Source of the DNA: an uncultured Bacteroidota bacterium
GTDB taxonomy: Bacteria; Bacteroidota; Bacteroidia; Chitinophagales; Chitinophagaceae
Direction of reading: 5' to 3'
NCBI GenBank assembly: GCA_903879995.1
Contig: CAIRNW010000059.1
Span: 1-5,801, forward strand
DNA length: 5,801 bases
Shown here: piece after piece, positions 1 to 5,801 of the stretch
How the letters are laid out: each line of letters begins with the position of its first letter
How positions within the stretch are numbered: the stretch's first letter is position 1
Made by a program: the position numbers and the translations under genes
Notes under the pieces: generated by a model
The model's input: the letters and a program-made list of their open reading frames with translations, nothing else
Database searches by the model: none
Told to the model about the DNA's origin: nothing

Positions 1-594
1 CAAGAGTTGATATTTTTCGATGAACCATCGAAGCTGGTTTGTTTTTTTGTATTGCTCAATTTGTTGTTGAACCGTAGGATCCTTTATTTGTTGAAGAACC
101 TCTAATAAGTCTTTTTGAAGAAAACTTGGTAAGTTAGTCACACATCTCAAATACAGGTTACAGAGTTGGTGGTTGATAACAGTTTCTTTTGCTGCGTTTA
201 GGAATTGGATGGAAGTAAGAGAAAATAAAAACAGTAAGGTTTGTTTGATAAAGTCTAGATCTAAGCGATAGCTATCCATCCGATTTACCCTTTTTTCGAA
301 TTGAATCATTGATTGTAAAAGCGAAAAAGGGTCGGTTGGAGAAGTGAGTGTTTTGCTTTGGTATACTTGCTGTAACCACCGTTGCTGTAGGTATTTTTCC
401 TTTTTCTCAGGATTGATTAATACCTCATAGGCTTCCTGAATATCTTGAAAGTTATAAACCCCGCTTACTCCTTCCTGCAGTGCATCAGGGTGAGATTGCC
501 TTACTCGCTCTCGCCAGGCTTTTTTTATTGCAGTGGGGGGAGCTCCAGGTTCCAAGCCCAATATCTGATAATAATCTTTAAATGAATGCTCCAT
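1..594 (-). CDS. J-domain (DnaJ-like) protein, C-terminus cut by window edge
   Basis: The frame is open from an ATG at 594 to the left edge (198 codons, no stop). Residues 6-69 form a J domain: it opens with DYYQILGL, helix II is basic (KKAWRERVRQ), the HPD tripeptide is at 35-37, and AYEVLINPEKKEKY closes it. HPD is known to be needed to stimulate Hsp70/DnaK ATPase, so the protein is probably a cytoplasmic DnaK co-chaperone. The visible remainder has no Gly/Phe-rich linker and no CxxCxGxG zinc repeats, so it is not canonical DnaJ; it resembles a type III J protein with its own C-terminal region, helical and Gln/Leu-rich here. A hydrophobic stretch at about 119-131 (QTLLFLFSLTSIQ) is too short and polar to call a membrane segment. 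The start lies 2 bases after the stop of the ATP-grasp gene, so the two are surely co-transcribed. No Shine-Dalgarno sequence is visible. The J domain is secure; the client and full length are unknown. Confidence 0.88.
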   Translation of the reverse strand, partial: MEHSFKDYYQILGLEPGAPPTAIKKAWRERVRQSHPDALQEGVSGVYNFQDIQEAYEVLINPEKKEKYLQQRWLQQVYQSKTLTSPTDPFSLLQSMIQFEKRVNRMDSYRLDLDFIKQTLLFLFSLTSIQFLNAAKETVINHQLCNLYLRCVTNLPSFLQKDLLEVLQQIKDPTVQQQIEQYKKTNQLRWFIEKYQLL

Positions 595-596
595 TT

Positions 597-1793
597 TTAT
601 TGTTCAAAGTAGCAACAAGTACTACCTACCCAAGTTTTATCCATGTTGTATCGGGTTCCAATCATCTCTCCTTTGCTAATTCTTCCCAGATTATTAACTG
701 GGATAGGAGTGGACTGGCCGGGGATCCACCAATAAAACAACCGAATTTCAGCTTTGGCAAAACCATCGGGGGTATTGATGCAATTTGCATAGTTTACTTT
801 GTGTTGCAAGATCCAATTTTCAGGATCCTTTATTTTTTCAAGTTGAACATTCGTTACATCCAGTAGCACGCCTTGACCGGCAAATGAAAACAGCGGCTTT
901 AATACGTAGTTTTCCAAATCAGAAGGGAGTTGGGTTATTTCATTTAAAAAGTAAGTCTTTGGGATATTGGGGTGATGTAAAAAGGGGAGTAGATACTTGC
1001 TGATTCTGTAAAACCAATGGGGATGTATACACCATTCCACCTCTATCTCTCCTTTAATTTTTAATAGGGATTCCTGGATAGCAAGGGGCTGTTGTTGAAG
1101 TTCGTCAAAAATAAGTCGGTTATAGATCCTTTTGATGGGTTGCATTTTCCCTTCATGCTCGTAAAATAGTTCCTTATTTTTCCGTATCAATTGAGTCAAA
1201 CAAACAGCTTTTATGCCTGTGAGTGTAGCGGTTACAGCAAAATCGATTTTAGTTTTTTGATTTTCAGGGAATAATTCCAGAAGAATTACTTCCTCCGGTT
1301 TATGTGCTCCCAGTACAATATTTTTGAAATTATCCTTGTATTCGGCCTCAGTCCAATTGCTCAAGAAGGCAGAAAATCCCTGCGGTATGGAAGTATGCTT
1401 GCGGAATGCGTTATCCAGTAGCAGCTGATAAGCGAATAAAGAAGGGAATCCTTGCATTTCGATCAGTTGGGGGATCAGTTTACCTGACTCATTTTTACAA
1501 ATACCAAAGTCAAAAGCCATAAATAGCGGTTTTTCCTCAGGCCCCTCTATTCTAAATTGATCGGGTATTGCTTTTTCTGTTAAGGCAGTAAAAGAAGTTT
1601 CTTGTATAGTTGATAATATATACCGGCAGGTTTCTGTCATTTCCGTAGTGAATTGTTTGGAAATAAACAGGGGTGTTTCTGCTATTCTAAAATCCAGGGT
1701 AGCGGGGTATTGTTCCTCAATCCAAGAGACAAGCGATTCATACTTGTTTTGAGTAAATGAACTATTATACAGTTGACGAATCGTGGGTATCAT
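597..1793 (-). CDS. Putative circularly permuted ATP-grasp ligase (glutathionylspermidine-synthase-like)
   Basis: This 398-residue protein has no signal peptide or membrane segment and should be cytoplasmic. I do not recognise a named family with certainty, but the motifs fit an ATP-grasp enzyme with permuted order. An acidic metal-site pattern comes early: D95 in AFDFG, then IEMQGFPS with E112 and Q114. This parallels the Asp...Glu-x-Asn set of glutathionylspermidine synthase. The nucleotide-binding part comes later: K299 in YVLKP, a glycine loop FAGQGV at 304-309, a hinge-like WILQHKV at 327-333 and EIRLFY at 349-354. RIYNRLIFDEL at 223-232 looks like a conserved core motif. Such enzymes join a carboxylate to an amine through an acyl-phosphate, using ATP. 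The gene sits 19 bases after the amidotransferase-like gene and 2 bases before the J-domain gene. The ATG at 1793 has no clear ribosome-binding site. The ATP-grasp call is fairly sure, the permuted topology likely, and the substrate unknown. Confidence 0.72.
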   Translation of the reverse strand: MIPTIRQLYNSSFTQNKYESLVSWIEEQYPATLDFRIAETPLFISKQFTTEMTETCRYILSTIQETSFTALTEKAIPDQFRIEGPEEKPLFMAFDFGICKNESGKLIPQLIEMQGFPSLFAYQLLLDNAFRKHTSIPQGFSAFLSNWTEAEYKDNFKNIVLGAHKPEEVILLELFPENQKTKIDFAVTATLTGIKAVCLTQLIRKNKELFYEHEGKMQPIKRIYNRLIFDELQQQPLAIQESLLKIKGEIEVEWCIHPHWFYRISKYLLPFLHHPNIPKTYFLNEITQLPSDLENYVLKPLFSFAGQGVLLDVTNVQLEKIKDPENWILQHKVNYANCINTPDGFAKAEIRLFYWWIPGQSTPIPVNNLGRISKGEMIGTRYNMDKTWVGSTCCYFEQ

Positions 1794-1812
1794 TCAAATG
1801 AATTCAATTTTA

Positions 1813-2661
1813 TCAATTCAATGTTGCGGATAAATTAGAATAGGCTTGCGTTAGAAAATTAGGAAGAACATGTGCTTGGGTCCAGCTGATCTTGTCCGGA
1901 TCTTGAAGGTGTTCCAGCATATTCTTTAGTTTCTCTTCGCCATGATTTTCAATAATCAGTTTTCTTTTTTCCTCTTGATTCAAATAGTGTGCCATGCCAA
2001 TAGGGTCTGCCTCAGGATGGAATTGCGTCCCAATCATATAGGGATCAAAGCGTAAACCCATTACCGCGCGCTCATAGGGCACATGCGGTCTTTCCTTTTC
2101 AATACAAAGTAATTGCCCGCCCATTTGCTGTATTTGCTTTAAGCGAGGCTGTATTATTTGGTAATCCCGGTTATCCACGGCATAAAAGGTATCGTTTAAG
2201 CCCTCAAATACAACTTCTTTTTTCCCTTCCACCTGAAGGTGCACTGGAAAAATGCCAAAGGCAGTGGACCGTCTTTTACAAACTAAGCCTGTATTAAAAT
2301 ATCGACAGGCTAATTGGAAAGAATGACAAATCAAAAAGACATACTTTTTATTGAGTTGCGAAGGATCGCTATTCCAACGCTGGACCCTCTCTAGCCATTG
2401 ACACCAGGCAATATCCCAGTCTTCATATCTCGAATCCAACGGGCTGCCGGATCCTCCACTTGAAATATAAGCATGGTAGGAAAGATCTGGTATTTCATTC
2501 TTTGACCTTACGTCAAAGTAATCGATTTGGGGCTGAATACTTTTTTGTTCACTCCATTTTTTAAGTATCGTTTGGATGCCACGCATACCTTGATTTGCGG
2601 CACCCTGATAAAGATCTAAAACCGCAATACGAAACTTGAATGGTTGAACAAAATTATTCAT
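1813..2661 (-). CDS. Class I glutamine amidotransferase-like protein, stand-alone
   Basis: This 282-residue protein has the landmarks of the class I (triad) glutamine amidotransferase fold. They are an N-terminal beta strand (FRIAVLDLY, 9-18), an oxyanion-loop motif SSGGSGSP at 67-74, a nucleophile Cys112 in FLICHSFQLA, and His215/Glu217 in GTQFHPEAD. Family members hydrolyse glutamine to ammonia for a partner synthetase; relatives hydrolyse other gamma-glutamyl amides. No synthetase domain is fused, so the partner or substrate must come from elsewhere; the ATP-grasp or YbdK ligase of the same operon are candidates. The nucleophile elbow is unusual: the usual G-x-C-x-G glycines are Leu110 and Ser114. 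A C-terminal part of about 60 residues after the triad is rich in charged residues and looks helical. The ATG overlaps the stop of the amidohydrolase by 4 bases. It is too divergent and lacks the ATP-pyrophosphatase domain to be GuaA. Confidence 0.82.
   Translation of the reverse strand: MNNFVQPFKFRIAVLDLYQGAANQGMRGIQTILKKWSEQKSIQPQIDYFDVRSKNEIPDLSYHAYISSGGSGSPLDSRYEDWDIAWCQWLERVQRWNSDPSQLNKKYVFLICHSFQLACRYFNTGLVCKRRSTAFGIFPVHLQVEGKKEVVFEGLNDTFYAVDNRDYQIIQPRLKQIQQMGGQLLCIEKERPHVPYERAVMGLRFDPYMIGTQFHPEADPIGMAHYLNQEEKRKLIIENHGEEKLKNMLEHLQDPDKISWTQAHVLPNFLTQAYSNLSATLN
2658..2661 (-). other. ATGA stop/start overlap (translational coupling)
   Basis: On the minus strand the TGA stop of the amidohydrolase and the ATG of the amidotransferase-like gene share the four bases ATGA. 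No good Shine-Dalgarno sequence precedes the ATG, so re-initiation by ribosomes ending the upstream gene is the likely way the second gene is translated. This supports a single transcript and possibly linked expression levels. Confidence 0.85.
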
Positions 2662-4298
2662 CGCGTAGCGCTATATACCTTTTTGCCGTTGATATAAGTG
2701 CTCAGCGTTTTTGTATTCAAGATATACGCTGGACTAATGGTCATTAAATCTTGATCCAATACGATAAAATCAGCCCATTTTCCTTTCTCCAAGCTTCCTT
2801 TTTTTCCCTCTTCAAAATTAGCACGTGCTGCCCAGGTAGTCATACCCCGAATCGCCTCTTCTCGACTTAATGCCTGGTCTACCTGAAAGCCATTATCAGG
2901 CCATCCTTTTGCATCCTTTCGGGTTACCGCCGCATAAAAGGTTTTAAATGGAGAAATATCTTCAACCGGGAAGTCTGTTCCCAGTGGAATCCAGCCATTT
3001 TGTTTTAATAATGTCTGGTAGGCGTACGCATGTGCAATACGTTCATTTCCGAGCCGTTCTTCAGCCCAATACATATCGGAGGTTGCATGCGTCGGTTGCA
3101 CGGAGGGAACAATTTGATATTGCCCAAAAAAATCAAGATCTGCTGGGTTTACCACTTGGGCGTGTTCAATTCTCCAACGATTGTTGTTCCCAGGTCTTAA
3201 GTAGCGTGCATAAGTAGAAAGTATAGTACGATTTCCACTGTCACCGATTGCATGCGTATTCATTTGCCATCCTTTCGAGGCACACCAATTTGCTACACTG
3301 TCAAAGTGAGCAGGGTCACTCAAAAGAAATCCTCGATGACCAGCTCTGTCATTATAATCTTTTAAGAGGCAAGCACCGCGGGATCCCAGTGCGCCGTCTC
3401 CATATACTTTAAAACTTCTTACAGTAAGCCTGTCAGAGATCAATATTCCATTTTTTTCAGCATAAGCATAGTTAGATTGTTTATCACTTAGCATGACGTA
3501 AAGTCGAATTAGGAGGGATTCATTCTTTTGTAATGCTTTTAGTTGCTCTACCACCGATGCATCAAGTCCGCAATCATCAATGGTGGTAAGTCCAACCGCC
3601 AGACAATTCTCTTGGGCTTTTTTAATGGCCTTTTGGAAGTCGGCCTCGCTGATCGGGGGTATGATTTTGTTCACCAGCTCAACTGCATTATCAATTAATA
3701 CACCTGTTGGTTTCCCATTCTCAACAAGAATCTCTCCGCCTGTCATTTTTTCTCCTCCCTTGATACCTGCTTCTTGTAAAGCAAATGAATTTGCAATAGC
3801 GGCATGTCCGTCCACGCGGGTCAGCAGCACCGGTCTGTTTGGAAACAGTTTATTGAGAAGAGCAGGGTTAGGATATTTTTTTTCGGGCCAATCATTTTGA
3901 TCCCAACCTTCGCCTAAGATCCATCCAGTTGGATTTTCTTTTGCAAAAACTTGTAATTTTTCAAGGATTTCCTCCCAACTTTTTGTTCCAACTAAATTAA
4001 CCCGAAGCAAGTTGAGGGCATAGCCAACAAAATGTGCGTGCGCATCTATAAAGCCAGGATAAATGAATTTTCCTTCGGCATCCATTTTTTCAGTGAATGA
4101 GTAACTGGCTGAGAGCGAGGATAAGCTTCCTGTTTCCAGCACTTTTCCATCCTGGATAGCCATCGCCTCCACTACAGAAAAGGTAGAGTCAACCGTATAG
4201 ATTTTAGCGTTGTAAACTAATAAGTCTGCTTTTTTTTGCGAGCATGCCGAAAGCAAAAGGGTAAAGGCTAATGCCGTATAAAAAATACCTTTTTTCAT
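2658..4298 (-). CDS. Lipoprotein metal-dependent amidohydrolase (YtcJ-like, Amidohydro_3)
   Basis: This 546-residue protein starts with a lipoprotein signal peptide (MKKGIFYTAL, hydrophobic core, LSAC with Cys19). The mature protein should be lipid-anchored outside the cytoplasm. After Cys19 come SQKKAD, with no obvious acidic surface-export signal, so a periplasm-facing location is the first guess. The rest fits the YtcJ-like amidohydrolase group: a small beta-sandwich part (ADLLVYNAKIYTVD, 24-37), metal ligands HAH at H87/H89 in GFIDAHAH, and K297 in SFKVYGDGALGS (probably the bridging, carbamylated lysine). These are followed by H349 in THAIGD, H379 in RIEHAQ and D442 in GTDFPVE. KGKWADFIVLD near 505-515 closes the beta-sandwich. 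Relatives hydrolyse amides, N-formyl groups or cyclic amides, and substrates vary widely, so none is assigned. The gene starts 6 bases after the YbdK-like gene and overlaps the next by 4. Family call strong, substrate unknown. Confidence 0.93.
   Translation of the reverse strand: MKKGIFYTALAFTLLLSACSQKKADLLVYNAKIYTVDSTFSVVEAMAIQDGKVLETGSLSSLSASYSFTEKMDAEGKFIYPGFIDAHAHFVGYALNLLRVNLVGTKSWEEILEKLQVFAKENPTGWILGEGWDQNDWPEKKYPNPALLNKLFPNRPVLLTRVDGHAAIANSFALQEAGIKGGEKMTGGEILVENGKPTGVLIDNAVELVNKIIPPISEADFQKAIKKAQENCLAVGLTTIDDCGLDASVVEQLKALQKNESLLIRLYVMLSDKQSNYAYAEKNGILISDRLTVRSFKVYGDGALGSRGACLLKDYNDRAGHRGFLLSDPAHFDSVANWCASKGWQMNTHAIGDSGNRTILSTYARYLRPGNNNRWRIEHAQVVNPADLDFFGQYQIVPSVQPTHATSDMYWAEERLGNERIAHAYAYQTLLKQNGWIPLGTDFPVEDISPFKTFYAAVTRKDAKGWPDNGFQVDQALSREEAIRGMTTWAARANFEEGKKGSLEKGKWADFIVLDQDLMTISPAYILNTKTLSTYINGKKVYSATR
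4242..4298 (-). other. Lipoprotein signal peptide with lipobox (residues 1-19)
   Basis: Residues 1-18 have a basic start (MKK), a hydrophobic core (about 5-16) and the lipobox L16-S17-A18-C19. Cleavage by signal peptidase II before Cys19, whose codon is at 4242-4244, is predicted. Of the gene products whose N-terminus is in the window, this is the only one with an export signal, which puts the hydrolase in a different compartment from its operon partners. Confidence 0.88.
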
Positions 4299-4304
4299 AA
4301 TGTA

Positions 4305-5414
4305 TTATATATCTTTTAAAAATTGAGAATGAATAAACGAAGCTACTTCTTTTAAATCGCTGTTTTTTTCAAAGACAGTTAATTGCCTGTCAGCGCCCGT
4401 TCCATTTTGAAGTATGTTTTCCACGCCAGCGATGCGATCACGGCTTCCTAATTGGTCTAGTACAGGGTCCAAGAAATCCAACAGTTCCTGGATCAAGGCG
4501 CGCGTATTGACCTCCTCCTCTTTTCCAAAATCAATCAAATGGCCATCCACTCCATAGCGGCTAGCGCGCCACTTATTTTCATTCAAAAGGGTACGAGAAT
4601 ATTGAATAAAATTCAAGTTTTTTGAGTGTAACATATAGATTCTAGCACAAATGGCTTGAAACAAGGCAGCAATGGTGATTGTTTCTTCAGCAGTGAGTGG
4701 GATGTCGCAAATTCTGAACTCTACCGTATTGAAGTATGGATGAACACGAAGGTCCCACCATATTTTCTTTGCATTATCAATACAGTTGGTCTTGATTAAT
4801 AATTTTACATAATTGTCATAAGCCTCAATACTATCAAAGGCATCGGGTATGCCGGTACGTGGAAATTTATCAAAGACTTTTGTTCGAAAAGATTTGTAAC
4901 CGGTTTTACGCCCTTCCCAAAATGGAGAGTTGGTGCTAAGCGCAAAAATATGGGGAAGAAAATAGCGAGTACTGTTCGCTATATGATTTGCCATTTCTCG
5001 ACTCTGCATGCCTACATGTACATGTAAGCCAAAAATGAGATTGCTACGGGCTGCTTCCTGTAATTCATTTACTATTTCGTTATAACGAATGTGTTCTGTG
5101 ATTAATTGACTTTGCCAATGACTAAAAGGGTGGGTACCGGCTGCTCCCATTGCAAAGCCGCACTCCTTGGCAATTGCATACATCGTCTTTCTAAGATGAG
5201 TTACGTCTCGGTATGCTTCTTCAATGTCTGCACAGATATCGGTCCCCACTTCTACAACAGCCTGGTGCATTTCAGCTTTTACTTTATCCTTCAAAACTTT
5301 TTGTCCCTCTCGGACTAGTTTTTGTTGATGGCTTTTAAGCTCAAAGGATATAGGGTCCAGTACCATGTACTCTTCCTCTACGCCGAGGGTAAATGTTTTG
5401 TAGTTTAAGCCCAT
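4305..5414 (-). CDS. ybdK: Carboxylate-amine ligase, YbdK / GCS2 family
   Basis: From the ATG at 5414 this is a 369-residue protein, close to the usual length of about 370. YbdK-family enzymes have the glutamine-synthetase-like fold of glutamate-cysteine ligases and make an amide between a carboxylate and an amine using ATP; E. coli YbdK has only weak glutamate-cysteine ligase activity, so the true substrate is uncertain. Family motifs, in order, are LGVEEEYMVLDP (10-21), AGTHPFS (92-98), LHVHVG (130-135), WWDLRVHP (219-226), TVEFRICD (230-237), NKWRASRYGVDG (280-291) and GTGADRQL (338-345). No signal peptide is present, so it should be cytoplasmic. The frame extends 10 codons upstream to a TTG at 5444, but that codon lies in a terminator loop and homology begins only near residue 8 of the shorter form. 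The ATG at 5414 is therefore preferred, although only a poorly spaced AGG precedes it. It is the first gene of the operon and lies 6 bases before the amidohydrolase gene. Confidence 0.93.
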   Translation of the reverse strand: MGLNYKTFTLGVEEEYMVLDPISFELKSHQQKLVREGQKVLKDKVKAEMHQAVVEVGTDICADIEEAYRDVTHLRKTMYAIAKECGFAMGAAGTHPFSHWQSQLITEHIRYNEIVNELQEAARSNLIFGLHVHVGMQSREMANHIANSTRYFLPHIFALSTNSPFWEGRKTGYKSFRTKVFDKFPRTGIPDAFDSIEAYDNYVKLLIKTNCIDNAKKIWWDLRVHPYFNTVEFRICDIPLTAEETITIAALFQAICARIYMLHSKNLNFIQYSRTLLNENKWRASRYGVDGHLIDFGKEEEVNTRALIQELLDFLDPVLDQLGSRDRIAGVENILQNGTGADRQLTVFEKNSDLKEVASFIHSQFLKDI

Positions 5415-5427
5415 ACCTATTTTTATT

Positions 5428-5455
5428 AAAAAAGCCGCTCTCAAGGAGCGGCTTT
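5428..5455 (-). terminator. Rho-independent terminator after the TonB-dependent receptor gene
   Basis: A perfect 10-bp stem (AAAGCCGCTC at 5431-5440 pairing with GAGCGGCTTT at 5446-5455) encloses a 5-base loop. Read on the minus strand, the stem runs straight into a T tract at 5433-5428; on the plus strand no T run follows, so it acts on leftward transcripts. It lies 20 bases after the receptor stop codon and only 13 bases before the ATG of the ligase gene. It should end the receptor mRNA, and any read-through would enter the ligase operon. Confidence 0.92.
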
Positions 5456-5475
5456 AAAATGTTATGAATTACGAA

Positions 5476-5801
5476 TTAATTAAAAAGGTAACGTAAGCCA
5501 AACTGTATGGAGTAAGTGGAAGCAATACTAACGTTATCGCGGAAAGTTTTGGTAATGATATCACCATTAGCACTTGCCAAACGATAAATAGGTAGAACTG
5601 TACCACCAGGAACCAAGCTGGTAGCATTGGTAATGGCCAGTACACGGCTATTATTGATAGTTTTCAATTTACCCCATCCTGGATCGATCAGGTTGCCAGC
5701 ATTGAAAATATCGATGCTGAATTGCAGCACATTTTTAGTGCCTTTAATATTTGCAAACAAATCCTGAAGGATTTTTACATCCAGACGGTTCAACCAAGGT
5801 A
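5476..5801 (-). CDS. TonB-dependent outer-membrane receptor (Oar-like), C-terminal fragment
   Basis: The frame enters from the right edge and ends at a TAA at 5478-5476, giving the last 107 residues. The first visible residues, PWLNRLDVKILQDLF, and then QFSIDIFNAGNLIDPGWG match the end of Oar-like TonB-dependent receptors of Bacteroidota. There the pattern LDxKxxQ...F followed by (V/I)DxFNxxNLxxxxWG is typical. The last strand, YSIQFGLRYLFN, has the alternating pattern and aromatic-rich end expected for outer-membrane barrel insertion. Such receptors take up large substrates across the outer membrane using TonB energy. The plug, the signal peptide and most of the barrel lie outside the window, so the substrate cannot be guessed. 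A TTG within the frame at 5793 is not a real start. The terminator downstream separates this gene from the operon to its left, so a shared function is not implied. Confidence 0.83.
   Translation of the reverse strand, partial: PWLNRLDVKILQDLFANIKGTKNVLQFSIDIFNAGNLIDPGWGKLKTINNSRVLAITNATSLVPGGTVLPIYRLASANGDIITKTFRDNVSIASTYSIQFGLRYLFN

Noticed and set aside
582..1003. Plus-strand open frames of 94 and 72 codons
   Set aside because: They lie opposite the ATP-grasp gene, which has clear motifs; they have no recognisable domain and are antisense shadows.
1801..1822. Two AATTCAAT direct repeats near the amidotransferase/ATP-grasp junction
   Set aside because: Eight AT-rich bases repeated 14 bases apart are likely by chance, and the second copy overlaps the end of the coding sequence.
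1813..2661. Annotation as GMP synthase (guaA) or its amidotransferase subunit
   Set aside because: There is no ATP-pyrophosphatase domain, the nucleophile elbow differs, and the context is not purine synthesis; only the fold-level call is supported.
77..3386. Five GGATCC sites (77, 722, 823, 2449, 3381)
   Set aside because: This is more than expected by chance for a hexamer in 5.8 kb, but they are scattered through coding sequence in different contexts with no spacing pattern, so they are probably incidental.
2948..3900. Plus-strand open frames of 89 and 106 codons
   Set aside because: They lie antisense to the amidohydrolase catalytic core, with no family likeness and no start context.
4943..4952. 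TATTTTTG on the minus strand, resembling a Bacteroidota -7 element
   Set aside because: It lies inside the YbdK-like coding region and has no TTG element at the expected distance upstream.
5106..5318. Plus-strand open frame of 70 codons
   Set aside because: It is antisense to conserved motifs of the YbdK-like gene and has no independent support.
5476..5793. A separate 105-residue small protein starting at TTG 5793
   Set aside because: The frame continues to the window edge (Pro-Trp precede) and the sequence is the end of a TonB-dependent receptor barrel, so it is a 5'-truncated gene.

Overview
The window looks like a chromosomal segment from a Bacteroidota bacterium, probably near Chitinophagaceae/Sphingobacteriales. 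This rests on four observations: a gene fragment matching the C-terminus of a Bacteroidota-type (Oar-like) TonB-dependent outer-membrane receptor ending in GLRYLFN, moderate to low GC, near absence of Shine-Dalgarno sequences before clear starts, and a lipoprotein with an LSAC lipobox. No family search could be run, so the taxon is an inference.

Every gene lies on the minus strand, so transcription runs from the right edge to the left. From right to left: (i) the last 107 codons of the TonB-dependent receptor (5476-5801); (ii) a strong rho-independent terminator (5428-5455) that closes that unit; (iii) a YbdK/GCS2-family carboxylate-amine ligase (4305-5414); (iv) an exported lipoprotein amidohydrolase of the YtcJ-like Amidohydro_3 group (2658-4298); (v) a stand-alone class I glutamine amidotransferase-like protein (1813-2661); (vi) a protein with the motif order of a circularly permuted, glutathionylspermidine-synthase-like ATP-grasp ligase (597-1793); (vii) a J-domain protein that runs off the left edge (1-594). 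Genes iii to vii are separated by 6, -4, 19 and 2 bases, so they almost certainly form one operon. No gap over 300 bases exists; the longest is the 61 bases holding the terminator. No RNA gene, mobile element, CRISPR array or long repeat was seen.

The operon combines two ATP-dependent amide-bond-forming folds (YbdK and ATP-grasp) with two hydrolase folds acting on amide or related bonds (a Cys-His-Glu amidotransferase domain in the cytoplasm and a metal hydrolase carrying a lipoprotein export signal). The simplest reading is synthesis and turnover of a small peptide-like or gamma-glutamyl-type amide, with the hydrolase acting on an extracytoplasmic form. The substrate cannot be read from the sequence. 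The J-domain protein may be a co-expressed co-chaperone or an unrelated passenger. This cluster is the best candidate here for an undescribed pathway.

A start-site correction matters. The ligase reading frame can be extended upstream to a TTG at 5444, but that codon lies in the loop of the terminator hairpin. The ATG at 5414 gives a 369-residue protein of normal family length.
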